From Mesostigma viride (taxonomy: Eukaryota; Streptophyta; Mesostigmatophyceae; Mesostigmatales; Mesostigmataceae), in NCBI GenBank assembly GCA_009746045.1, contig RPFO01000248.1:23501-87500 (forward strand): a stretch of 64,000 bases of DNA. The letters are read 5' to 3'. Below, piece after piece: positions 22,881-32,582 of this stretch. The translations under genes and the position numbers were made by a program. A model generated the notes under the pieces. The model did no database searches and was not told where the DNA came from. It saw nothing but the letters and a program-made list of their open reading frames with translations. How positions within the stretch are numbered: position 1 is the stretch's first letter; every line of letters starts with the position of its first letter.

Positions 22881-23761
22881 GGTACATGGCGTAAACCAAC
22901 TACGTAAGCCATGTACATGCACAGAAACTCTCCTGTCTTTCAGGCATAGCCGGCTGACACTTACTGCTACGACTACGCTACCCCTTACACCTAACCAAAG
23001 AGAGAACCCGGCACGCACCTGCTCGTTACGTCGGCACGCCCAGGTGGATGCATTAAGAATCGCGGATATCCGCAGCCAGCCAGCTTTCCGGCACAAGAAC
23101 GCAGCCAAACTTGCAAAATGGTTCGAAAGTAACGTAAGACACGCCGGAGCATTGTTCTAGGCCGAAGAGAGATCGAAAGACAAGTCCTGTCACGTGTGCT
23201 CGCTACCCAGCCTCAAGTGACGTTCTGTAAAATGGTCGACAGTAAACTTCGGGCGATAACACCCAGGCCCGGGCGCTCCCTTGTCAGATATACCGTTTTA
23301 ATTCAAACTCTATACTACGATTAAAATCAAGCGCAAAAACTGCCTGGCCTGGTGCGGGCAAAGTTTTCTCACGCACTGACATGTTTGTGCTCAAAATCGA
23401 CCATCCGGGCGCAGGCGATCTGTGACCTACTACTCATGTTGAGCAGCAGTGCTACACATGCAAACGCAAATAATTTCGCAACCAAATTCAGACCCTTTAA
23501 GCATAAGTATCAAGCTCTCGTTCTTGCTACTGGGCGCCCAAAACAATAAGCTCACGTAATGCCGCCCATGATTGTCAGGTCGCCATATCCGCCGCACATC
23601 ATTCCCGCACCCACTTTTTGGGCCCAAAATCTTTGTATTTTTGGTCGAGGTACATTCCCGCGCATCTACCCGGTACCCGGTACGGAATCCGGGTACGATG
23701 TACCGGTATCACGGGTAGAGTACATCTTGGAGGTCACGGTCCACGTGACACGCTCTCTGTA
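22881..23761. other. No gene recognised
   Basis: Begins with a short hairpin (GTACATGGC...GCCATGTAC, 22882-22915). Small open frames have no recognisable domain. Several GGTAC/GTACC-rich motifs occur at 23670-23705. Confidence 0.5.
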
Positions 23762-23957
23762 CCCCCCCCCCCACACACGTTTAAGATTCTCAGGTTTAAG
23801 ATCATGAGCCCCTGGATTTAACCTCTACTAGTAGTAGAATTGTAGTAGACTATAGTAAAACTTAGTAGAATCCGAATCAAAGTAGTAAGATTCTTTAAGA
23901 TCGTGAGCCCTGGATTGGTCGGACCCCAATCTTAAACGTGTGTGGGGGGTGTAGGGG
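23762..23957. mobile_element. TA-flanked MITE, 196 bp
   Basis: Left end is a C-run followed by ACACACGTTTAAGATT; right end is AATCTTAAACGTGTGTGGGG with a short GTAGGGG end. TA flanks both sides (23760-23761 and 23958-23959), as in Tc1/mariner-type MITEs. The interior is rich in TAGTAGA motifs and repeats AAGATC(A/G)TGAGCCC near both arms. Confidence 0.75.
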
Positions 23958-24101
23958 TATGTTCTGATTTCGCACGCCGCAAAGGTGAAAACCATTTGCG
24001 TTCAGTGCCGGTCCGCGGAAAACGCGATCTGCAAATGAATCCAGGCCGGGGTATGGACCATATAGTGACCCCCCCTGCCCGGTACCTCGGTTATAGTGAC
24101 C

Positions 24102-24640
24102 TTAGGACTTTTTCAAACTGGGCTGCCAGGGACCAGTAGGTCGGTCATCCAGCAACATCTGGACGTAGTTCGTGACATGTTTCCCTACCCTTTTGGGAAT
24201 GCCCTTGGGGCCAGGCCAGGTCAGAATATGCCGCCCTGGCTGGCCAAGCCGCTGGGGGCCTGCCAGACCAAGGGCCGGCGGTGTCGACCTGGCTGGTGCG
24301 AGCAAGGGGTCCTACAAATGCTATCCTACGCTATCTAATCTCGTCCGAAATACGAGGCATGCCCTGATACAAAGACTCTAATGACGGGCGCTTGGAAAAC
24401 CCTACGTTCAGGACCTGTCGGAGCATCCTGTAAACTGTGCCGTCTAGCTTAGCTGCCAGTGTGGGTGTGAGTGTCCACGCCTCGGCGCCATACGTGAGCA
24501 CCGTGAGGACGCCCTTCTTTGGACTGCCATGCAGAACAAGACGCGGTGGCAGAAGATTGTCAAGGCTCACACGCCCGACCCTGTGGGCAAGCCACCTCCC
24601 CCCAAGAGGAGGAGGCCGGCGTTTTGATGAGTAGGGTAGT
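24102..24640 (-). pseudogene. LINE ORF2 C-terminal fragment with internal inversion
   Basis: On the minus strand ~24510 to 24140 reads VLTYGAEAWTLTPTLAAKLD, MLRQVLNVGF, SLYQGMP and, after frame changes, LGQPGRHILTW and VTNYVQMLLDD. On the plus strand 24525-24630 reads NKTRWQKIVKAHTPDPVGKP and ends in a basic PKRRRPAF tail before a stop. That matches the extreme C-terminus of the family (KAKWAQVIEDNEPPPVGKRP at 61640-61710). The 5' part is thus inverted relative to the 3' part, the signature of twin-primed LINE integration. Confidence 0.7.
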
Positions 24641-26001
24641 TAGGATTTTTCTAGACTAGATAGATTAGCGTTAGGATAGTCAGATTACGCGGCTCTCCCC
24701 ACTCCACCACCCATATCAAGGAATATGTGCTACATGATCTCCCAACGAAGGCGTGTTATAATTTAATTTAAATTTTTTTAGGACTTTTTAGGACCAAGTC
24801 CTAAATTTAGGACGGCCGGCTGATTAACAATAATAGGCCGAAAAGTTTTTGGAAGCCTAAACCAACCAACCAACCCTTGCGCGGCCGCCGGCCGATGTAA
24901 AGCCTGAACTAAAGATACTAGAATTCTACTAGATTCCAATAGTATCTACTAGATTTAAACTAGTTCTACCACAACAAACATGATTTATACTAAGTTCTAC
25001 TGCTGATTACTAGCTTTTACTGCCTACAAAACCATGTCATTAGCCAATGTGGTGCCACATCCTCGGATCCGGCTGTACTAAACGAAGCGCTGCCCCAGTT
25101 TATCAAGGACGGAGACAACCAACGCACTCAGGCCAGAATCGGGAGAATCCGGACCATGGTAGCTCGAGCCTGCCGTTATCTATGGTTCATGGCCAGCCAG
25201 CCGGCAGCTAGAACACGATGAGGATTGTGCATGTGGGGAAAAGGGATCATGAGCACGTGAGCTAGCACGTGTGCCAAATTTGGCTCCGCAGTGCATCGCA
25301 AGGCCTGGTCCCGCCGGCCGGCCTTGTAGTACAGCGGTATCAAGTAACGTGCGTGTTTGCAACTTGCCCGTTGAAACTCTACGGCGGACTGGAGCCAATT
25401 TTCGGAAGAACCTCACCCTTCTGCTTGCAAATTCGGGACAAATTCGGTGGACTGATGTATGTATGGATGGATTGACGGATTTTTATCCCCTATTCCTATG
25501 TTTTCTCACGTGTACGCCCTTATAAGCTCAGTTCGCCCGCCAATTCTGGCGAACCTAACGGTTCTTAGTCCGAAAATTGGCTCCGCCTGATCATTCCTTG
25601 GTTTTGGACTGCGTTATACAGTATTATTATCACCGCCTCACAGGCCTGAGGCCTCACAGGGGGGCCACTGACGGCCCACGGGCTTGAACCGACAACTCGC
25701 TGTCGTAATAGGAGGGGGGACATCCCCCCCCAAAATCGTACATGAGCGTACTCCAGAGTTTGGCCTACCGCGCCGCCCGGCGCCAGCCAAAGTGAAAAGT
25801 GCTGGAGTGCACTCAGTCAGTCAAAAGCTGCGCCGGACCGACTTGGGGATGTGCTACGTGCTACGTGGCTTGTACGACACGTGGCACTTTTTGTAGAATC
25901 TCTTAGTTGAAGCTCTTTGTAAGCGATAGTATTAGCATATTCTCCAAGTAGAAGAATGACGTCAAGCCGGCGGAAATTCGATGCCTATTGCCTGACGCCA
26001 G
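24641..26001. other. No gene; dispersed repeats
   Basis: 25098-25178 is an inverted copy of 9487-9568 (contains GGAGAATCCGGACCATGGTA). 25703-25773 (GTCGTAATAGGAGGGGGGAC, then TACATGAGCGTACTCCAG) recurs at 27807-27885. AT-rich sequence with TTTAGGAC/GTCCTAAA hairpins lies at about 24776-24816. Short frames at 25180-25525 look like repeat by-products. Confidence 0.6.
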
Positions 26002-26016
26002 GTCCGGTGTCAGAAT

Positions 26017-27429
26017 TTTCGGGGAAATGGGTATATTTTATTAGCCAATTATGGACCAAAGAGGTGAGAGGGGAAATGAGTATCAGCGAATTCTAATGAA
26101 GGTGGGCACACACACGTGTGGCGGTGACAGGTGAAAGGCTAATAGGGCGCGTTATTAGACCAGGGAAGCCATTGGACCTGAGTGATGTCGCCATGAGGCA
26201 TACTGGTGAATACCTGATTACGGCCCAGTAGATCATGAAAAAGCTGGAGCGGGCTGGGCTTGTCGTTATTGGGCCCTGGGTCCCACACCCTGTGTTGTTC
26301 CTGAGCTAACAGCCAGTAGCGGCGCATAGCCGCATTCCATAGGTATATAAAGCGCCGGACTACGCCGCCGCGGGTATACTCCTCGCGGACCTTAAAGACT
26401 GTCTCGTTGCGTATGGTCCAGATCGCGTATAGCATAGTAGTGCGTAGCCATATCCATTCTGCTTGGGAAACTGAAAGCTCGGACCCTGGTGTGCCAGCAA
26501 TACCGAAAATGATGGTACGCACGCTGATTGGGAGAGTGGGTGGCGATGCCGTCCATGCGGCCCAGATGTTAATGAGCCACGTCCAAACCCCAGGGAGATT
26601 ACAGTAAAGAAACCTGTGCTCAATGGTTTCACTAGGGTGCGTGCACAGGCATGATGCATCATGACCAAAACGCTCGTGGAGCATGGCGCAGACCCCTATC
26701 GCCCTATGCATCAAAAGGTGTTGTACATCAGTGGCCCTGCGGTCCACGAGAGGGTGGTCTACCGCCAGGGTAATCATCTTAACCCAAGTGTAGCCCGGCC
26801 AATGTATTCCCCAGCGGGCTCGGCCCGGGTGGGGCTGATGGTACATATGCAACAAGATATCATAACCCCAATCTGCGGTGTACTCAAAGATACATTTGCT
26901 GGTTCTGATGTCCCCCTTGGTTAAGACCCATCCAAATTCAACCGGGTCCAGATGTAGTAGATCGAGCCGTGTGTTGCCCACGTGTAGCCATGTAATGCTC
27001 TCAACCGGGGATAATGGGTCCGGCTGGATCATGTAAGATCTTGGCACAGACCATGGGACTACGCGTATGCGGTGACACTGGGAAGCTGGCGTGTACGCAT
27101 ATAAGGTGGATAGTTGATACAGACACCCATTGTGGCCAGAAATAGCGTCCAGCAGTTGTAGTTGGAGCCCCTCAGGTGGCAGAACCGTCACGACTAAACC
27201 CTTGCACGCAGGCGTGACTCCGTCGGCGTAGAAGCTAACCCAGTCGCCGGTTATAATTGGCTTGCGTGGGGCAGTCATCAATGCATGCCACGCCGCTGGT
27301 ATCGCACTTATAAGAGTTTGCCACGCTTGCAGGGAGGGCATGTGGGAGACCCAAGTGCTGACCTCGTCGTAGCTGAGCCGTCGGTACGCAGCGCCGTGCC
27401 CCAGGTAGAGGTCCAGCACCCTGACAATC
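26017..27429 (-). mobile_element. 5'-truncated non-LTR retrotransposon with 15-bp target duplication
   Basis: GTCCGGTGTCAGAAT occurs at 26002-26016 and at 27430-27444, directly flanking this segment. The enclosed minus-strand frame is the C-terminal part of a retrotransposon protein. A long direct duplication and 5' truncation are typical of target-primed reverse transcription. The 3' end (left side) lacks an obvious poly(A) tail. Confidence 0.75.
26139..27419 (-). CDS. Non-LTR ORF2 C-terminal region with zf-RVT-like finger
   Basis: An intact 426-codon frame. There is no RT palm motif, so this is the part downstream of the polymerase. Near the centre, DVQHLLMHRAIGV...CLCTHPSETIEHRFLYC resembles the zinc-binding zf-RVT module that follows the RT in many plant and algal LINEs (C-x-C then H-x3-C). 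It is followed by VWTWLINIWAAW and a Trp-rich WLRTTMLYAIWTIRNETVFK, also typical of that region. The frame starts 10 bp inside the target duplication, so its Met is probably internal to the original protein. It differs from the LINE family at 6022-17412 and 60580-61757. Being long and open, it may be recent. Confidence 0.7.
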   Translation of the reverse strand: MLDLYLGHGAAYRRLSYDEVSTWVSHMPSLQAWQTLISAIPAAWHALMTAPRKPIITGDWVSFYADGVTPACKGLVVTVLPPEGLQLQLLDAISGHNGCLYQLSTLYAYTPASQCHRIRVVPWSVPRSYMIQPDPLSPVESITWLHVGNTRLDLLHLDPVEFGWVLTKGDIRTSKCIFEYTADWGYDILLHMYHQPHPGRARWGIHWPGYTWVKMITLAVDHPLVDRRATDVQHLLMHRAIGVCAMLHERFGHDASCLCTHPSETIEHRFLYCNLPGVWTWLINIWAAWTASPPTLPISVRTIIFGIAGTPGSELSVSQAEWIWLRTTMLYAIWTIRNETVFKVREEYTRGGVVRRFIYLWNAAMRRYWLLAQEQHRVWDPGPNNDKPSPLQLFHDLLGRNQVFTSMPHGDITQVQWLPWSNNAPY

Positions 27430-27589
27430 GTCCGGTGTCAGAATCAACAACAACGCCTGCCTGAAAGTTGATACGTCTTCCTAGAATCAACCAATACTTG
27501 GTAAGTTCTCAGCGTAAGTTGTAAGTACAGCAGGGCCAAAGCGGACTCCTGCAGTTAAAATCAAACGCCTGACCGAGCTAGCGGGATCA

Positions 27590-27890
27590 CCAGAGCGCAC
27601 TCCTTTCCTAAAACCAGGCGCCGGACCGCCAAAAGGAGTTAGCTCCACAAAAGTTTTCTTCGCGCCGCCCTAAAATTTTCGACTGGAGTACACTCCGTCG
27701 CAAAAATTCTGCCGCCGGACACATTTTTGGAGTCCGCTCCACGTTTGGAGGTGCCGCGCCGGACACACGAGTGAGTGTGCTGTTTTGGCTGGATGTCCCC
27801 CCTCCTGTCGTAATAGGAGGGGGGACATCCCCCCCCAAAATCGTACATGAGCGTACTCCAGAGTTTGGCCTACCGCGCCGCCCGGTCTGT
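27590..27890. repeat. Dispersed repeat with CCCCCTCC hairpin
   Basis: GGATGTCCCCCCTCC (27790-27804) pairs with GGAGGGGGGACATCC (27816-27830) around GTCGTAATA. The right part (27807-27885) duplicates 25703-25773. The left part has several CGCCGGAC and GGAGT(G/C)C(A/G)CTCC motifs also seen near 25800. Possibly a small foldback element. Confidence 0.6.
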
Positions 27891-28430
27891 CGTAATTCGA
27901 GTCCACAGAATAGGTATCAGGCCGAGCAGGCTTCCCACCGATGCGATACATTCCGTCCGGCATTCAGGGCAATGCTGTAGGCCAAGCCCCTGGGGAGATT
28001 CTTGCCAGCGAGAACGCAATTGTCAAAACTTCCGTGCGATCTTGGACGGCCTAGTCTGGGTAAGCCATTGGAATCATCGAGGGTACGCCACGTGTCGAAG
28101 TCTTACATTTACACTTTTATAGAACCGTACTGTTTGCAGGTTTTCAGCCGCGATAGAACCTCTTGACATACGGTTTCATGAGGCAACTAGTAGATAGGGT
28201 CTTAACCGCCGCGCAATCCGATACCCGTCAGCCTTCGATACGGAAAGTCACTCGCGATATTATGGATTGCAGCAGGTTTGCATTCTTTTGTTGTCAGTAA
28301 ACAGGTCCATTTCCGTGACAGTTACGAGCTCGTGAAAACTCGCACCTATACCGATTTCAGCCGCGGTCGTTCCACAAAACTTTTCTTGGTCACTCTCGTG
28401 AAGTTCAACCTATCTTCTTTTTGACCATAA
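27891..28430. other. No gene recognised
   Basis: Mixed-composition sequence without a recognisable frame or repeat apart from the edge shared with the 27807-27885 repeat. Confidence 0.4.
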
Positions 28431-28892
28431 ATGACTACTTGCTTAATGCAAAGGAGTCTTACCAGTATGGTCTCCCTGCCGGCGCAACTTCGTGTCAAAG
28501 TTTCGCCATATCCAGATGGTCAACAACCTCGCCAAGCCGCCGTTTGCCAAGCAAACGCGTTGAGCTCCAACCCCATGCTTATAAAGCCGCGCCGTTCTGG
28601 GACTCTCAGCTCCCGCAGAAGCGATCAACCGGGAACTCCTCGCGATTCCGACTCGGACGTATGGATCTCAAGTGGCGGAACCTTGGTTGTATGTAATTCA
28701 AAGGGCTGCCGCCCGGTTGATGAAAGGCTGGACGCTCATCTCGTGCGAAAGCACAGAAATCGCTGCGTTTCCCGCGTAAAGCATTCCAGCGCCCTCGACC
28801 TGACGGAGTTGGAGGACGAAAGGGAGCCTATGGACCCGCACATCGCCAGCTTAGCACACCTGGCACATTCCTTGCTGATGGTGCATAAGTGA
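28431..28892 (+). CDS. Hypothetical protein with a C2H2-like finger
   Basis: A 153-codon frame. Residues ~80-112 read DVWISSGGTLVVCNSKGC then VDERLDAHLVRKHR, giving C-x4-C-x10-H-x4-H, compatible with a C2H2-type finger. The N-terminal half is basic and Pro/Ser-rich; the C-terminus has an acidic LTELEDERE. I do not recognise the family; similar isolated fingers occur in transposon-encoded proteins. No partner domain is obvious downstream. It may be a gene fragment or one exon. Confidence 0.35.
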   Translation: MTTCLMQRSLTSMVSLPAQLRVKVSPYPDGQQPRQAAVCQANALSSNPMLIKPRRSGTLSSRRSDQPGTPRDSDSDVWISSGGTLVVCNSKGCRPVDERLDAHLVRKHRNRCVSRVKHSSALDLTELEDEREPMDPHIASLAHLAHSLLMVHK

Positions 28893-29779
28893 TGCCGGCC
28901 TGGCGGATGAGAGGTCGCACTGGTTCTGCTGCGTCACAATGTATTCTTTACCATCGAAGCTCCACCATCGGTTAAACACGTGTATTTTCGGCCTTCTTTT
29001 TCCGATGGTCAGGCGCTGGTTTAGAGCTGTTCCAAATTCTTTGGCCAGCGCTTTGGAGGATTGCCAATGCATCGATGGGCACCGTACAAAACCAGATCTT
29101 CCGGTTTTCGTTCAACATGTAATTATCGGATGCTGTAAATATGCCGAGTTTTACATCTCGGGAGGTCCTTGAGGTTCCCGCGATGTTTTGGCGCCATAGC
29201 TGCTGTCAGAAAGGCACGCGCTTGATGCTCGGGACAACTAACGAGCAGAAGCCCGGCCCTTAGACTGAGAGCCGGTCTTTCTTACATGGCTTCTGAATAA
29301 GTCCATGCTGGTCATTATTTTACTCCATCATCTGGAGGAGTGGGGAAGAACCAAAGTTATTTATATATGGGGATTTCCCCACACATTCTTTGAGAGGTTT
29401 CTTGGAACCTCTCACATTCTTTGTCTTGCTGCTCATGCGGACTTGCAATAAACATGAAATCATACAATCTGTCTTGGCATTGTTACACGGCATTCAATGC
29501 TACCCTTGCATGCCTAAATGATTTTACGCCTAGATTGTACGCGTAAGTAATACGTGTGTAAACATGTCGATGCATGGAGTAAACCTTCTGCACCAATGTC
29601 GCTGTCAATGCTGTGGTGACCAGAAACGATTGTTGTAGGTGGCGTTGATCCTTGAAACTTCCTGCTTGAAGGCAGCCGCCAACGGTCTGGAGTTTTCACC
29701 CCACTCCTTCTCAACAGCCAAGGGAAGGCGAAAGAGAGAGGAGGGGCGCGGGAGGAACAAGAGAGCGGGGGGGGGGGAG
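28893..29779. other. No gene recognised
   Basis: Small open frames on both strands at 28851-29172 lack known motifs. A short inverted repeat around TTCTTTGAGAGGTTTCTTGG occurs at ~29387-29422. Nothing else stands out. Confidence 0.4.
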
Positions 29780-30075
<296 letters not shown>

Positions 30076-30405
30076 TAGGAGAAGTGAGGGTGGGGGTGGG
30101 AGATGTGGGGTGGAAGATTTACTACGTTAGCAGGCGACTAAACTGCTACCATGACACAAAACCACGAAGCTTGGCCCTTTACTGAGTCCATCCGATCAGA
30201 GTGAAAACCCATGTTGAAACTGGGACAAATGCCATTATTAAAATGTTACTAAGACCGTGGCTAGCTAGCAAACGTGAATCGACACCCAGGTTGTGACTTC
30301 AACGATTGGAACTCATTTGGAAGCAACCTTGCCGAGTCTCCCAAAGGTAGTTGGCTGGACAAGCTTCACAAAAACGCAGCAAACATGTTAACGTTGCTAA
30401 TATTC

Positions 30406-30573
30406 CTGTCGCGTTTGTGTGCCATTATATCCTAGACTATCACTTGGAAGACATATCCACAGCAACAGAGTACTCATCTGTTATAATGGATCACACACAT
30501 GAGTACTCTCTTGCTGTGGATATGTCTTCCAAGTGATAGTCTAGAATATAATAATGGCACGCAAACACGACAG
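30406..30573. other. ~170-bp foldback: two ~73-bp arms, 21-bp loop
   Basis: The left arm (30406-30477) carries TAGACTATCACTTGGAAGAC then ATATCCACAGCAACAGAGTA. The right arm (30499-30573) carries the inverse with a few mismatches and a 1-2 bp bulge. The loop is 21 bp. It could be a foldback MITE or, if transcribed, a microRNA-like precursor. No target duplication is evident. Confidence 0.7.
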
Positions 30574-31780
30574 CTGTCACGTCCGTGATCATTTACGTCC
30601 GTGCGCTCGAGAAGTTACGCGGTTGCCACATTCGGAATCGTTACCAACGTTTGGTTGGTTCCGATTCAGTTTGCCGCAGGCTTTGTTCCCTTGGGCCGGT
30701 GTGGAGCGCCGCGCCTGAATTTCTAGAGTGGCAGTCTTACTAGGTGACCTGGCTTAGGTTCAGTCGCAAGACCTTGGGGCGCAAAGCCTTGGTGGCTTGC
30801 GCAATATTCCGGTGCGTGACATTTGGCAGTTAGGAATCTTTTGTATTGTCCAGACGGAATGATGTTCAGTCCATCTAACAAAGCTAGATACGCAGAGTGT
30901 ACTGTGCGGTGTGCTGGCTCGCACGTGGCTGTCGAACAGACTTGCTCAGCATTTTGCTGGCAGTCTAACTGCACGTCAGGCGGGTTGCTGGCAAATGCGA
31001 CAGCGCATGGATGCCGGTGTTTTTGGAGGTGTTTAGGAGCACGGCAGCGGCCATGGTGGTCGTCGGGTTGCTCGTTACTCTCCCTCACAACTAGTTTGTT
31101 GTCTTCATGCGGTTAAACTTCTCGAACAGCCCGGGGCAGCCCCCGTGAGTGGTTGCATGTCATTGCCATGACGATGGTTGATAGGATTGACAGTGGTTTG
31201 ATCCGTTTGGGATGTTGTTGGCATTGTGGACCAGAAACGTTCTGCTGACCCGGGAACACTCCCGGGAAATAGCCGGTTCGTCGTTGGCCAGTGTGCCAGG
31301 AGCTGGGACATGAGCGCAGAGTCACGCAGTTGACATAGATTATGACGTAAGTAAACACTGTTGCGCCACAGTGGCGTCAATGTGGTCGGTCTGTGGTGAT
31401 TTCGATGGGTCTCAAGGATAGTTACCCTTACAGTTGCGGCAGCACAACTCGGCATTCATTGTAATTTGTCAAATGTTATGTAATGAATGGTTTGGGCATT
31501 GCTTTCATCACAAAGCATTATTGCAATATTCATAATCGGCCGGCTGTGCTGCCTGTCATGAAGGTGGTGGTGCCGTCAAGGAGCACACGTCACTATACTT
31601 TTCGTCCGAGGGTGGTAAAAAGCATCCGAGGCGTAAATTACGAGGTGGTAATTTACGGCTCAGAGTACTCTTACAGTTTAGATACGAGGTCGGATCTTTC
31701 TCGTAAGTTACGAATTAGATCCGAGATAAGATCCGACGTCGTAAATTACGAGGTAGTAATTTACGAGGTAGTAACGTACG
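30574..31780. other. No gene; palindrome cluster next to an LTR
   Basis: Frames at 30723-31455 lack known motifs. 31633-31775 has repeated GTAAATTACGAGGTAGTAAT units that are themselves near-palindromic, plus CGGATCTT/AGATCCG pairs. It ends directly at the LTR start. Confidence 0.5.
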
Positions 31781-32363
31781 TGTTACGTCCCAGCCCAGAC
31801 ACACCTAGCCTGAGCTACGTAGCGAAAGACCCTCCTTGCCGGAATTAGGAATAATTCAAGATGGCCTAATGTAGGTTGCGCTTCACGACGTGAGTCGTGA
31901 GATATCTGGCATCACGGCTTGATGCCAAGCTAATTGTACACACTTATATTGGCTAGCAAGACCAATTACAAATGGATAATTGCCCCGGGCTCAATGTGTA
32001 GGCGTATTCGCACTTATCATTCATTAAACCAAGAGGACGAGACTCTCGTCCTCGGACTAATTTAACCTAGGTTGGTTGCGGCGCAGATACAACGCCAAAT
32101 CCCATAGAACATTCCAAGTCACTCATTCCGCGTAGGATCCGGGCCGACATCGACCCCCAACTACAAGATCCACGCCTAGAACTATAGACAGACCCAGAAC
32201 TGGCGCGGCGCCACGGCACCGGCCCCTAAAAGGTCAACCTAGGACCAAAATAACTAGTCCAATTCACACAATAGTCAATATTCATAAAACCCAGTACAAC
32301 GGCCACACGGCCTTAGTAATTTATTCCATTGTTACGTCCAACCAAAAGGGCCGGGACGTAACA
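31781..32363 (-). mobile_element. LTR (583 bp), 3' LTR of a minus-strand element
   Basis: Begins TGTTACGTCCC (31781) and ends GGGACGTAACA (32363), an 11-bp terminal inverted repeat with TG...CA. On the minus strand an AATAAA signal lies ~40 bp into the LTR. A purine-rich tract precedes it on that strand, so this should be the 3' LTR. No second copy was found in the window, so the 5' LTR is lost or the element is truncated at ~34950. Confidence 0.72.
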
Positions 32364-32382
32364 CTCCTCCCCCCCCACGGGG
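32364..32382 (-). other. Polypurine tract
   Basis: On the minus strand the sequence is GTGGGGGGGGAGGAG immediately before TGTTACGTCCC. Such a tract primes plus-strand synthesis in LTR retrotransposons and fixes the orientation as minus. Confidence 0.65.
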
Positions 32383-32582
32383 GTCGGTAGTCCCTACCGT
32401 ACAAAGATAGGATAAGGAAGCAACACTACTATAAGAGTACTATGTCCCAACCTCGGTTCACCCGCAGGTCAGTAATACCAGTTCCTCTAGAGGTTGATAC
32501 ACAAGACCAACCCTGACGTAGTAGCCCGGACTCTGTGGACTGGATCATTCCGCTATCCGCCACAAAAACTTATATATCCACT

